NCBI GenBank assembly: GCA_039566865.1
Contig: CM076959.1
Coordinates: 11,329,501-11,393,500 of the forward strand
Source of the DNA: Aurelia coerulea
Taxonomy: Eukaryota; Cnidaria; Scyphozoa; Semaeostomeae; Ulmaridae
DNA length: 64,000 nt
Reading direction: 5' to 3'
The notes below the pieces were generated by a model. The model made no database searches. It had not been told where the DNA came from and saw only the letters and a program-made list of their open reading frames with translations. Within the stretch, counting starts at the first letter, position 1. Every line of letters starts with the position of its first letter. The translations under genes were made by a program, and so were the position numbers. Of this stretch, positions 23,391 through 34,356 are shown piece after piece.

Positions 23391-23632
23391 GTCATTACCG
23401 TGCAGATCCATCGAGATACTCTCACTAAACGTCAATTACATACATTTGAAGACTGTGCGAAGGATGTTTTCACCACACGCTCCAGCAGTATAGAAACACG
23501 CTCTGAGTACGATAAAGAGTATTTTCTAGAAGGTGATCTCAAGGATGTTATTTCTCAAGGGGAGAGAGGGACTGGATCAAATATCAGTAGCTTGGGAAAG
23601 GAACGACTGCAATGGGATGACGAGACGAGAAG
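23391..23632 (+). CDS. Exon B of ankyrin-repeat gene
   Basis: A 242-nt exon (80 codons plus 2 nt) lies between acceptor CATATTTCAG and donor GTGAGA. It enters in phase 0, matching the end of exon A, and leaves with two bases (AG) that pair with the first base of exon C to give Ser. The peptide starts VITVQIHRDTLTKRQLHTFE, then a CAKDVF segment, a Ser/Arg stretch and an acidic, hydrophilic end (LQWDDETR). A short helix is plausible for the first 30 residues. No named domain is recognised. The reading frame is also open through the upstream intron, so only phase and the splice sites set the exon's left border. Confidence 0.75.
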
Positions 23633-24377
23633 GTGAGATTACAACCCCTCTGAAAATGTTAGTTTTATTGCTTTTTGCCACCAGCGAAAACTTTCTTGTA
23701 TGCAATGTCTCTCTGCTTTTTGGAATACAACATATATTTAAAAGGCAACTTTATTGAAGCGTTTATGATTGATTTTACATTGACAAGCAAGTTACCAGCC
23801 AAAGTCGATTCACACTGCAAAGGCATCTTGCTTTGCTGTTCACATCTCACATAGACGCATCCATTATACATCTTTTTAGGGATAATTTCAATATGAAATA
23901 TGGTAAAAAGTTGAATCAGTGTTTTTCATAACCACAGTAGCTTCAACCTTTTCACTACTCCAAGGAGTAATTTCTGGGATTCATTTTGAATAAGGAACTT
24001 TAAAAACCTTACCAAGATATTTTAAGGCAGCCTTGCGTTGAAGCTTAAATCTTCTAAATACATACATGAAGTGATTATTTAGAATTGTGCTTCGTATGAA
24101 TACTGGCTCTCGTATAATCAAGTTACATTCCTTCGTGAAATTTTGAGTAAACGGAAACTTTCTCAATAACTCAATAGAAATGTCCACTTTTCCTTAGAAT
24201 TTTCAGAGAAACTTATCCGTTTCTTCTAAATGTCCATCTAGAAAAATGCAATGATCTTGAAGTTGCACAACGAGATATGAATTTAAACTATTTCAGAATT
24301 TAGAGCTAAATTTGGCAATCTCTGCAAGTGATTATATTCGATTCCTTTAGAGTTACTACCTTGTCATTTTTTTACAG
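23633..24377 (+). other. Intron B-C, nothing recognised
   Basis: This short intron begins GTGAGA and ends TTTTTTTACAG. No repeat or ORF of note was seen. Confidence 0.5.
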
Positions 24378-24434
24378 TGGTGAAATTTCAAAGGTAGACG
24401 ATCTGTTTTCCGTTGCTGCATCTGCTATTGAAAG
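24378..24434 (+). CDS. Exon C of ankyrin-repeat gene (57 nt)
   Basis: A 57-nt micro-exon sits between acceptor TTTTTTTACAG and donor GTAAGC. It takes one base to finish the Ser codon started in exon B, encodes GEISKVDDLFSVAASAIE, and leaves AG for the next codon. The helix-like segment VDDLFSVAASAIE just before the first ankyrin exon is typical of a capping helix ahead of an ankyrin stack (inference). Exon D also begins with the bases TGG after its acceptor, so C and D could each follow B without breaking the frame. Skipping of this exon would be silent in frame. Confidence 0.7.
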
Positions 24435-25069
24435 GTAAGCAGCACTTTCGGTGATGAAAGATTCACCAATTGCTTGAAAGAAACCATACTGGAGGGGTCT
24501 TGCAGCTGTTTGAATAGAAAGATATACAAGTTAATTTAAAGCTTACAAACTTTTCTTCTTTTTGGTAACTGTTCTTAAAGTGAGTGGGGAGCCCATAAAG
24601 CTAGCAAAATCTCTCGTAAAGCATTGTTTCGTTCCTTTCTATTCGGACTATTGGTTCATTGACTTGCCGCAAAATTATTGCTTGAATGGGAATGGTAAGA
24701 GACAATTTTGGTTAGTTTTTAATTTTTAAAAGTAGGTTTGCAGGCTGTCCCAGATCACTGTAACAATGATCATCGATGAAGGAGGAATTCTTAATATAGT
24801 ATATTTTTTGTATCCCCTTTTAAATATTTCTAGTTCCAATGAAGTTTGGCCCTTGAACTATGGTTTTCAATGAATGCTATTTTTGCCGTCTGACAGAGGC
24901 CGTGCTTGCTGATTAAATACTTCCGACACACTGAAAATTCCCTGATTTACTACAAAGAGCTTAATCCGGTGATATTTTTGAAAAGGAATTACTTGAAAAG
25001 TGCTACCCTCGAGCAAGGATGATTTTTCTCTCATGTCTCGTGTAGTAGACAGGGATAAATTAGTTACTC
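24435..25069 (+). other. Intron C-D start, nothing recognised
   Basis: The interval begins with donor GTAAGC. The sequence is AT-rich with no repeat or coding structure recognised before the inverted-repeat-bounded segment at 25070. Confidence 0.4.
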
Positions 25070-25522
25070 CAGTGGCTGGAGGGGAAGCAACACCACCCGA
25101 GCGGAGAATTTACCAGACCTAGCTTATCTAGACCAGTTTTTTGGGTAGATTCGATTCTGGGTGATGATCAGCCATTTGAGAAGCTTTCTCGAGATATTGG
25201 GGGTCATAGGTTGAAGTGCACCTAAACCCAAAATGTTTTATTCTTGATTATGATAGGGGATGTTGAGCTGAGTTGAAAACCGAAAATCGAATTGAATTCC
25301 GATGCGTGGTTCCGGAGTTATACCCCACTATAGTGGCTTTTTGGACAATTTTTTGTGGACACTGCCGGGCTATTTTGACCAGTCTGGAGTCTGGGGCGAT
25401 AGCGGATGTGACGTCGACTAAGGTATACACACTCAGGTCTCAGAGTAGCCTACGTGATTTCGCAGTCAATTTTAGTGCCAGTGGTGGTTGCAGAGAGAAG
25501 GAAGGCAAGAAACAACTCAAAT

Positions 25523-25755
25523 ATGGTAAACAGATACGTGGCTGCTAATTGTGGAAATACTTCAGATATAAAGAATGGTATAACATTCCATGCCTTTCCA
25601 TTTCATGGCAAAGAAAATCCAACTGCAAAGGGGAGACCACGCTAATGGATAGCGTTCGTGAAACAAGAACGTGCCAAATGGGAAGCTTCGACAGCATCTT
25701 GCTTGTGCTCAAAACACTTTAAACCCGATGATTCTTTGAGAGGATTTAACTGGTC
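25523..25755 (+). pseudogene. Decayed THAP zinc-finger domain
   Basis: From ATG at 25523 the frame reads VNRYVAANCGNTSDIKNG, then ITFHAFPFHGKENP. A stop (TAA, 25643-25645) comes next, then in the same frame WIAFVKQERAKWEASTAS, CLCSKHFKPDDSL. This follows the THAP pattern: a C-x4-C start, a FHxFP block, an invariant W, and a final C-x2-H followed by F. The first expected Cys is Tyr (codon TAC) and a stop sits just before the conserved Trp, so the domain is dead. THAP domains bind DNA in host factors and P-element-like transposases. The flanking inverted repeats favour a transposon origin (inference). Confidence 0.75.
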
Positions 25756-25959
25756 TGAGTTTCTGATCAGTTTGAAACTCATGTCGGTCTGCTCTCGAAG
25801 CACTTGGAACGCTTACACGACGCAGGCGAAATGAAACTCAGGTCGACCTGAAACTCGGTTTCTCAGGTCGGTCAGATTTTTTAGGTCGATCTGAAATTGT
25901 CATGTGAGCAGAACGCATTTTTTGTATTCACGAAAATTTTGATAAGGCAGAAGATAAAA

Positions 25960-27475
25960 TGGTATAATAATAATAATAAATGATTTATTTACAGTTGGCA
26001 GCAGGAAAAAGTAGCTAACTACAGCTAATTAAAGCCAACTATTTACCTATTTACATAATACCATATATACAAAATTTATGAAAATCAACTATAAATACCC
26101 CAAATCTGCAATATATATTTTACAAAGTCGACAGTTACAGTCTATTTTCCAGTTCCTTATTTTCTTTTTGAATATTGCTAGATTTTCAGATTGCTTTAAA
26201 CTTTCAGGCAATGCATGCCAAAGCCGTTGTCCTAGAAACGATATAGATTCTATTCCGTATGTTGTTGTTCTGGCTTTTGGTAACTGGAGAGTACTCCCAC
26301 TTCTTAAATCATAGTTTTCCGTTTTTTCAACAAAAATATCTTTCATGAAGTTTGGATTTAGATTTGCCTTCGTTTTAAAAATTTCAACCAACAAAAACTG
26401 CAGATTCTTCTGATGAAGAGACACAGATTTATTCCTCTCTAAGAGGGATTCAAAACAAGAGCGACTATCTTTGTATGCGATTCGTAGAGCTCGTTCATGA
26501 ATCTTATTTACTTTATTATTTATACGTCTGTCATGAAACATCCAGATCAGAGGACAATAGCTAAACTGTGACATAACAAAAGTATTCATCATCAGTACTA
26601 TTTTGTCTATACTCATAAACTTTGATATCCGCGCCAGTGCATGAAGTTTCTGACTAGCCTTTTTACAGAGGGAATCTAGGTGGGTTTTGAAACTAAGATT
26701 TTTATCTAACGTAACACCTAGGAGTTTTTCTTCAGTGCTCTCCTTGATCAAAGAATTTCCCACTGTCACAGAAAGATCTTTAGTTTTATCACCAAATACT
26801 AGCAAGTGACATTTGTCATCATTTAACTTCATGTAGTTATCATGGAACCATCCAGAGAGTTTCGAAGCATCCTGCTCTAACCGATTCTGAATGTTTTCAA
26901 GCTGATAATCACACACATAGATAGTCGTATCATCGGCATAATTACAAATGTTTGTGTCCTTTATTAAATAAAACAGATCATTAATATAGATATTAAAGAG
27001 GAGGGGCCCTAAGACAGACCCTTGAGGGACACCTAGTTTTGTCTCTTGCCATTCACTAAATGCTCCATTCACTTTTACCCTTTGTTTTCTATTGGTGAGA
27101 TAGCTGTGGATAAAAAGCAGCGCATTTCTACTGAAACCATATGCATCAAGCTTTGCAATTAAGAGTTCATGGTCAAGGCAATCAAACGCTTTTGAGAGAT
27201 CCATCAAAATTGCGCCAGTGTAACCTTTTTTGTCCAAAATCTTTTTGCATTTTTCTATCAGGTTTAGAAGTGCGTGCTGTGTATTATACCCCTTTCTAAA
27301 TCCGCAAAGAAAATTCGATAAGAAACTTATGACAAAAGTCATCATTTGCTCATACATAATTCTCTCAAATACCTTAGAAATAGGAGGGAGTACAGTAATG
27401 GGTCTGTAATTTTTCAGTCTGGTAACAAATACTGAAAAATGATGCTGAGAAATAAAAATGATATAAACAAAACAC
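25960..27475 (-). mobile_element. CR1/L2-like LINE, near-intact RT
   Basis: A single 462-codon minus-strand frame (26089-27477) covers the RT from fingers to C-terminus. It reads NYRPITVLPPISKVFERIM, GYTGAILMDLSKAFDCLDHE, GVPQGSVLGPLLFNIYINDL, catalytic NYADDTTIYVCD, thumb LLGVTLDKNLSFKTHLDSLC, and a C-terminal FLGQRLWHALPESLKQSEN. The 5' end is truncated just before the fingers. The 3' UTR ends in TTA triplets (25967-25982). The open frame with all RT motifs makes this the best-preserved LINE RT in the window. The endonuclease is absent. It sits antisense in intron C-D. Confidence 0.9.
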
Positions 27476-27480
27476 ACCTA

Positions 27481-28022
27481 GGGAGGGTAATGCTAGTAAT
27501 GCCAAGATTCCCGTTGCTCAGAGTTCCTCCGAGGCGCAAGCAAGGTCCGAGGCGTATATTTTAGAGTCTTCGTTTAGTTGATGGAATGTGGTTCTTAAAA
27601 GCATACTGAAATGACTAGCAACTCATAACTAACCTTACCTAATAACCCTCTGAACTCTGTTTAGGAGGGACATAAGAAATGTCAAGCCAAGTAATAAGAT
27701 TCACCAAGGGGCGCCATTAAGAACGGGCCTAATTTTTACTGATCTTGCGTACGTACCTGCACAGATGTTCTGCTTCCGAATCCTAACTTTCCGTTTCATC
27801 CTCTATAAAAACACTTTCTTCAGGCGATAGGACATCACGTAATTTCTATCAAAATCTTTATTGGTATTTTCAAACACTTTTCTCCTTGGGAACTCTCTCT
27901 AAAAACCCCTTGGAATGAAATTCCATGATCATAAGCCTAACTGTAAACGAATCACAACAGTCAACAAAATTGACCTGCTGACACTAAAATCACAATAACT
28001 CCACATTTTAGTACGAACACCC
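27481..28022. other. No feature recognised
   Basis: AT-rich sequence between the LINE and MITE 2 copy b. No coding content or repeats were identified. Confidence 0.4.
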
Positions 28023-28024
28023 TA

Positions 28025-28629
28025 CCGGGTGCGCCAAAATAAACTATGCACGTTTGGCAGGCCACAATGAATCATACACTTGACCGATCTTGAAGATTTA
28101 TGACTTAATTGTTAGCAGAAAGCCTGAATTAGATACTGGGATTTTTTGCACATTTTTTCATTTTCAGCTTTTAGAGCTAGAAGAGAGTTCCCTAAAATTT
28201 TAGTTTTGAAAAACACTAAAAACGATCAAAGACATCGATCAGTTTTTCCAAATAATCGCCATGAATGGACAAAGAGAGAACTTGTTCGTGGTGATTGGAG
28301 ATTTAGAAATCGACCAATTTTAATTTGCTGTACGAGAATTCGTACTAAACCCCCAAATCCCCCTGAAAACGTTTTCTCTTTGTTCATTCATGCTGAATCT
28401 TTTAAAATTTGATCAACGTTTTTGATCGTTTTCAATGTTTTGGAAAACGAGCATTTTAATAAACTCGCTGCTAGCTCTAAAAATTGAAAACAGAAAAATT
28501 TGCAAAAAAAAGTCCTAGAATCTAATTCAGGCTTTCTGCTAATGATTAAGCCATAAATCTTCAAAATCAGTCCAGTGTACGATTTGTTATGGCCTGCCAA
28601 ACGTGCATAGTTTATTTTGGCGCACCCGG
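28025..28629. mobile_element. MITE 2 copy b, long TIRs, TA target
   Basis: The ends are CCGGGTGCGCCAAAATAAAC and its complement, flanked by TA (28023-28024 and 28630-28631). Arms of about 290 bp leave almost no core; copy a at 15943 is about 280 bp longer. The arms share AAGCCTGAATTAGAT and CAAAGAGAGAAC-type words with copy a. An 88-codon frame inside one arm has no domain. Loss of the core with retention of arms is typical of MITE shortening. Confidence 0.88.
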
Positions 28630-29174
28630 TATTAACATTTGACACCATTCGAAAGCAGATTCTTGACGCTTTTCGTGAATCATAATTGTTCCATTCAAAA
28701 GGTCAATGTTACCCAGGAGAATTTCGTCATCTCTGCTGGACGAAAAATGTCGCTCGGAAATGAGGAAAGGACACCTTACAAGGCCTTTTGCGATCGAGAG
28801 ATCAAGTTGGCGTTATACTGATTCCAACAATCCATGCCGAGAAACCTACAGCAGACGACTGTGAGGAGGTCTGACTCAAACAAACTCATTTTTGGTTCAT
28901 TTTATTGGAACTTTGACTTCGTCTAAACTTCGATATGAACCCCTCATAGCAACTGGTTTATGACAGCGATCAATTCGTTCGATCATTTGTCATCCTGAGC
29001 AGTCGTCACTAGTTCCCAGGCCGTAGGTGCCCGGTAGTTTCCACAGTTCAAGCTCGACAAGATGCATGATAAAACGAGTTTGGAAAATGATTTTGGAAAA
29101 ATTTTTGGTAGAATAGCATTTCTTGATGAGTTCTATCGGAAAATGAAATAAAACTTTTTGGGTTTATGTGCACT

Positions 29175-30875
29175 TTAAAAAATGAGGGAAATTGTAATTC
29201 TTTGGTTCTCTATGAAAATATTCTTATAGCTCGGTTGCACATGGGTATCTTGCATCAGATGTATCTATGTGGGTGTATTTGGTCACCAATGGCATGTTCC
29301 TTCGGGCATGTTTGGGGCTGAAAAATATTTTAAAGGCAGAATCATCCTACTAGTTTAGACTTAACAGGCAGTGGCCAATAAAGTCGAGCATTGTTCTATT
29401 ATAAAGTACAACGAGGTAAAGCTGATTACAATGATCTCAAGCAACGCTATCTACTTGGAGAGTTTAGCTTGGCCTGACCCCCAGTATTGTATCTACCAAA
29501 ATGCAGTAAAAGACAACATAAACTTCATTATTCCACCATCAACACGAAAGACCACAACTTACTACTACGGTGCTGCAGAAAGCCTCTGCCTGACATCTTC
29601 TCGATAAGCAAACAGAATTACGCAAGGTGTGGTAGCTTCTTCTGCTGAAAATTGTGACATTTAAATGAAACTCATCTTGGAGCTAAAGAAAAATTGCTAG
29701 CAAAGGGAACCTCCGTTTGCAGCAATGGGCACAACATTGGCCAGTCAATTCATGTATCTGATGAGCAAACGTACATGCGAAGTTCCTACACAATGGTCTT
29801 AAGTTTTGTTGAGATGAATGTTTTTTATGTGAATGTGTTTTATAGGGGGAAGCAACTTATTTGTGTTTTAGGCCAGTATTTGATGATGGCTGTAACTCGA
29901 TATATCAGGAGGGTCTTGACCTTTATTTCTGAAGTATAAACAAACCAGTACAGAGAAAAGTATGACGATTCAAGTTTGACGAGCTATAGAAAGAAAAAAC
30001 GTCCTTTTTCATTGCCTAAATATGGTCTTAGAATAGAAAATAAAGTTTTTGGATTCAGAAAAAAAGAGAGAAAACCAAACAACACTGTCAATATAGCGAG
30101 ATCAATAACTCACTTTTTCTTTCCGTTTATCAAAAATTAAGTAACTCGTCTTCTGCATGCATATGGAATAAAAGACTTTATTCATCAGGAAAGTTTCAAA
30201 GACTGTCAGACCATATTTAGGCAATGAAAAAGGACGTTTTTTCTTTCTATAGCTCGTCAAACTTGAATCGTCATACTTTTCTCTGTACTGGTTTGTTTAT
30301 ACTTCAGAAATAAAGGTCAAGACCCTCCTGATATATCGAGTTACACCCATCATCAAATACTGGCCTAAAACACAAATAAGTTGCTTCCCCCTATAAAACA
30401 TTAATCTCAACAAAACTTAAGACCATTGTGTAGGAACTTCGCATGTACATTTGCTCACCAGATACATGAATTGACTGGCCAATGTTGTGCCCATTGCTGC
30501 AAACGGAGGTTCCCTTTGCTAGCAATTTTTCTTTAGCTCCAGGAAGAGTTTCATTTAGATGTCACTATTTTCAGCAGAAGAAGCTACCACACCTTGCGTA
30601 ATTCTGTTTGCTTATCGAGAAGATGTCAGGCAGAGGATTCCTGCAGCACCGTAGGAGTAAGTTGTGGTCTTTCGTGTTGATGATGGAATGATGAAGTTCA
30701 TGTTGTCTTTTACTGCATTTTGGTAGATACAATACTGGGGGTCAAGCCAAGCTAAATTCTCCAAGTAGATAGCGTTGCTTGAGATCATTGTACTCAACTG
30801 TAGATACCCATGTGTAACCGAGCTATAAGACTATTTTCATAGAGAACCAAAGAATAATGATGTCCCTAATTGTTT
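29175..30875. repeat. Giant imperfect palindrome, about 1.7 kb
   Basis: Sequence from about 29185 to 30028 reappears in reverse complement from 30208 to about 30865. Matching words include TTCTTTGGTTCTCTATGAAA, ATAGCTCGGTT, ATCTCAAGCAACGCTATCTA, GCAAACAGAATTACGCAAGG and CATTGCCTAAATATGGTCT. The loop is 30029-30207. The left arm has about 190 bp (near 29250-29440) lacking in the right arm. Each arm contains a similar frame (MISSNAIYLE...LAW.DPQYCIYQNAVK), which is explained by the duplication. It sits just inside the right member of the 25070/31020 inverted pair. Confidence 0.85.
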
Positions 30876-31269
30876 TAACTTATAATCCCCTATATCTCGG
30901 AAAAGCCCCCTCAAAGGGCTGATTACCCAAACAGAATCGAAATCTATGCAAAAATTGGCCTAGTTAAGCTAGGTCTGGTAAATTCTCCGCTCGGGTGGTG
31001 ATGCTCCCCCTCCAGCCACCGGACAGTGCATTGACATCATTACAACCATTCCAAAAAGAGAACCGTGTAATGCCTTTCATTTTGTGTAAGATCATGGAAA
31101 TAATTTCTAAGCTAACTGCTCTACAGGGAACGTATTGCATCCACTAGTGAGTATGGAACCCAAAAGATCAAATTACAGCCCCAGAAATATAATTATTATG
31201 CAAGATAGAAAGATTTCAATTTTCTTTGGTATGATTTTGAAAACATAATGTTCTTGTCTAAATTTGCAG

Positions 31270-31404
31270 TGGTAGCTGTAAGAAATTGGAGATCCTGCTA
31301 GACAGTGGATTGTCAGTGAATGCAAAGGATATTTCTGGCCTGTCTCTGCTACATCATGCAGTACTAAGAAATCAAATCGAAGTTACAAATCTGCTGCTTG
31401 AAAG
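31270..31404 (+). CDS. Exon D: ankyrin repeat
   Basis: A 135-nt exon lies between acceptor AATTTGCAG and donor GTATGT, entering and leaving in the same phase (one base in, AG out). It encodes SGSCKKLEILLDSGLSVNAK followed by DISGLSLLHHAVLRNQIEV and TNLLLER. This is an ankyrin repeat with the usual order: inner helix ending LLDSG, the V-NAKD loop, the turn G-SLLHHAV (in place of TPLHxA), and the next helix LLLE. One repeat per exon and symmetrical phase are usual for ankyrin genes. Ankyrin repeats bind proteins; the partner is unknown. Confidence 0.92.
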
Positions 31405-31664
31405 GTATGTTGTATTAATCGTGAAGTATACACTCTGAACTACAGTGATTTGTGACTTTCAGGTTATCATATGAACCACAGGTAGCGGGGAAAATTAGTA
31501 AAGACTAGATAAATACCTCTCTTTTTACCTTTGTGTTTGCCCAATTTTGTCTGGATTAGGCCAGTGACGATATTTTGATATAAACAGTTCTGATCCCCCC
31601 CCTCCCCCAGTAATAATCTGAAGAAGAAAAGAGAGTAAAGGTCTGCAGGTTTCCACAGGCCGTT

Positions 31665-31915
31665 GCAGCTTGTCTCAATTTATTTGCTTTGCTCTGCAGT
31701 CTATTGGCCAGTATTTCCTCAGTATTTGGACCGGCTAGTTTCCTCCAAATGAGGAGAATGACAATGGACTAGATACTTTCATTTCATGTGGTCAACACGA
31801 AGACCCAAGTTCAGTTTGAAGTCTTCAGCCGCAAAGAGGAGTCATGGGCGACAATTTTGAGGGCAAATGCTGAATACTGGCCGATGAAAGCAAGGCAAAG
31901 AAATCGAGGCTACTA
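31665..31915. mobile_element. Short TIR element (MITE-like)
   Basis: The left end (TTTATTTGCTTTGCTCTGC, GGCCAGTATTTCC) is an imperfect inverted copy of the right end (GAATACTGGCC, AAGCAAGGCAAAGAAATCGA), with arms of about 60 bp. The interior is non-coding. Exact borders and target duplication were not resolved. Confidence 0.5.
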
Positions 31916-32580
31916 TCCCCCCTGGGCAGCCCAGGGGTCAATATAGATTTCAGGCACAGATGCCCAGGAGTGGGGCAAATTTTTGTATATCTTCATCTTA
32001 TGTCTTTAATCTTATCTTATGTAAAATCTTATGACTTCCTCATCCTGATGTCTTAAGGAAGCTTGCAACAAAATAATCAAATTTGTAAATTAATATGTTT
32101 GAACACGCGCTAGAGGAAACGCGGTAATTTTGGTGCCTAAATTTGGATGTTGTCAATTTGGATGACTCACAACTATCTTTTATTTTCCCTTCTGAGTGAT
32201 TCGCTCATCAGTTTCGGTGCCGCTACTTTATGTTTCAAACAACCAAAACTGAAATTGATCTTTCATTTGTTGAATAAACCACTTCATTGAACCGCGGTCT
32301 CGTTTTAGCGCGCTGGCCTGGGTACGAGCTTGGCGTGAAAATTTTTTACGCCGCTATGCTGAAATAACATTTTGTCTCTAATATACTGTATACAAGGTTT
32401 TCCTCGTGTTTTACAACAAGTCATTTGTGGTCTACTATCTTTGGAACAGCTTTTTTTAAAGCTTTCGTAAGTACTAAGCTCTGGTGAGCCACAAGCAGCA
32501 TTATTTCTTCACTTTGAACAAAAAAGGCGCTGAAATGTTTAGTTTGTGTTTATAGCATTTTAGGTAGTGGGATTTTAAAA
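31916..32580. other. No gene recognised
   Basis: The interval starts with a small GC-rich palindrome (CCCCTGGGCAGCCCAGGGG at about 31919-31937). No coding region was recognised. Confidence 0.4.
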
Positions 32581-32616
32581 TATGAAACTGAAACTGAAAC
32601 TGAAACTGAAACTGAA
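32581..32616. repeat. Hexamer microsatellite (GAAACT)n
   Basis: About five perfect GAAACT units lie shortly upstream of the SAP-like frame. Confidence 0.8.
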
Positions 32617-32653
32617 GGCCTAAACGAAAATTGATCTTGAAAGAGTATCGAGC

Positions 32654-32935
32654 ATGCAGGTGGGAGAACTTAAAAACTGTCTGCGGTTCCATGGCTTGAC
32701 AGTAAATGGTAAGAAGGAAGAGCTCGTTGCGAGAGTATTCGTGGCCATTGAGAATGATGTGCCGTTAGTGAAAACAGCGGAAGAAGTGGAGAAGGAGGTA
32801 GTTGTTCAGGGGCAAATATCGAAAGACAAGGATTATTATAGATTGCTCCGAAGTATATATTGAGCGACCAGATCACTGGATGAACAAGCTTCAATATCGT
32901 CCGACTAAAAAAAACATAACTCTTTCAAAAACTTG
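32654..32935 (+). pseudogene. SAP-domain fragment of a transposon-type protein
   Basis: From ATG the frame reads MQVGELKNCLRFHGLTVNGK then KEELVARVFVAIEND, followed by an acidic KTAEEVEKEVV stretch. It matches the SAP pattern: helix LKxxLRxxGL, turn with G, then KxELVxRV. SAP motifs bind DNA or chromatin. The frame stops at 32861, but a neighbouring frame continues with RPDHWMNKLQYRPTKK to about 32933, suggesting a frameshift or an unseen splice. It lies in intron D-E without phase-compatible splice sites. A mobile-element protein N-terminus is more likely than a host exon (inference). Confidence 0.55.
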
Positions 32936-33044
32936 ATTTAAATTTCTCCAAATGGCAACATTATGTTCTTGTCAGACTGTTTTGGTGGCAGAACAAGTGA
33001 CTAATTTATCTGTAAGGACAGTTTTTTTTTAATTTTGATATTTG

Positions 33045-34345
33045 ATTTTATTAAGGAGGGTTGCCCTTCAACCGGAGCTGTTTTACAAGGGGACCTCCTC
33101 TTAAAGACATTACTTGCAATATAAAATTACTAAGGAATAGATTAAATACAATGAAATGACCATAATGTTAAGAGCCTAATACAAAATTACAAAGCCTGTG
33201 ATAAAAGAAAAGAAACGCTTTTTTCTAAATAGACTGTTTAAAACTATTTTGGGAAGATTCCTGTTTGGTATCGGCAGGAAGGTCAATCCACATTTTTTGC
33301 TCCTCGTTAAGAAAAACCTGTTTGCCCATTACTTGACTTTTTCTTGGGTAGTCTTAAATCTGTCTCTGTATTTCGCAGGACATACGAAGAGCACTTTGAG
33401 TTTCGGTTGAAGAGGTGACACAGGTATTGCGGGGCCTGTTCATACAGGGACTTGAAGACCATTGCTTTAGATTCACCATCTATAAGTTCTTCAACGGCCT
33501 GACAACCCAGCCCGTCAATAAATGGTCTGCTAGGAATGTCAAAACTACTGTTGGTTATAATTCTAAGCAGCTCGGTTTTTAAGTTGTTGCAACTGATTCA
33601 GCTCAGTCGATCCGGTACCACCCCAAACAGAGCAACAATATCGAAAGTGTGGCTCGACAATACCTGTTTGAAGAGTCTTCAGTGTTTCCTGTAGTAGGAA
33701 AGTTTTTGGCATGCGTTAGAAAGCCAATAGCTCTAGAAACTGTAGTAGAGACAGCCTTAATGTGTTCCTTCCAGTTCAGAGAGTTGTCAAGCTGTACGCT
33801 AGGGTACTTAGTTTTTTGGATTACTTTGAGCTCATTGTCACGAATTTTCAAATCCAAATCCTCATTTCGATTTTGAGGATTTTATGCTTTTTCTTAGTGG
33901 AAACTAGCATGGAATTCGTTTTCGCAGTATTCAAGGAGAGTTTGTTGCCTTGAAGGCCAGTGTCCAGTTGTCTGAGATCGTTGTTGATGGCGTCATTCAG
34001 CACAGTTATATCCGAAGATTGGTACTCACAGACTTTTATCATCGGCATACATGGAAACAACAGAATTTTGGACAGCTTGCAGTAGATCATTGATATAAAT
34101 AAGGAAGAGAAGGGGACCAAGACATGAGCCTTGGGGCACACCAACATCTATACCCTCCGATTTTGAATTGACACCATTTGCCCGACAAAAAATGTTTTCG
34201 GTTGCATATACGATTTAAGCCATGCGAGTTCCCGCTGTTGGACACCGTAGTGCACCAATTTTTGGCAAAGAATCTCATGATCAATAGTGTCAAATGTATC
34301 TTTTTAATGAATTAAAACCAGGCCCACAAGCTTGCCAGTTACGGT
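33045..34345 (-). mobile_element. Diverged L-A LINE, broken
   Basis: The 3' UTR hairpin GGAGGG...CCTCC is at 33055-33099. Reading the minus strand upstream gives a C-terminal region with indels, a thumb with YPSVQLDNSLNWKEHIKA (33603-33857), a palm end with NTAKTNSMLVSTKKKHK (33848-34147), and remnants around the catalytic region. The 5' end stops at about 34345, against the foldback at 34357. Frames overlap and shift, so it is inactive. Differences from other L-A copies suggest an older subfamily. Confidence 0.8.
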
Positions 34346-34356
34346 CGAATGCACAT

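Larger units (their letters stand above)
25070..31020. mobile_element. Inverted-repeat-bounded composite, possible THAP transposon
   Basis: The segments 25070-25205 and 30885-31020 are inverted copies. They share GTGGCTGGAGGGG, CACCACCCGAGCGGAGAATT and TACCAGACCTAGCTTA, then TTCGATTCTG and CGAGATAT. They enclose a decayed THAP domain (25523-25755), a LINE (25960-27475), MITE 2 copy b and a giant palindrome. The outermost bases are CCAGTGGCTGG and the complement of CCGGTGGCTGG. I could not find a matching target duplication. P-type transposases carry an N-terminal THAP domain, so a P-like element later filled with insertions is one reading. A duplicated inverted repeat is another. Confidence 0.45.

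Noticed and set aside
29371..30797. Two similar small frames on opposite strands, seemingly a conserved protein
   Set aside because: The similarity is explained by the palindrome arms. Both stay short and lack any domain.
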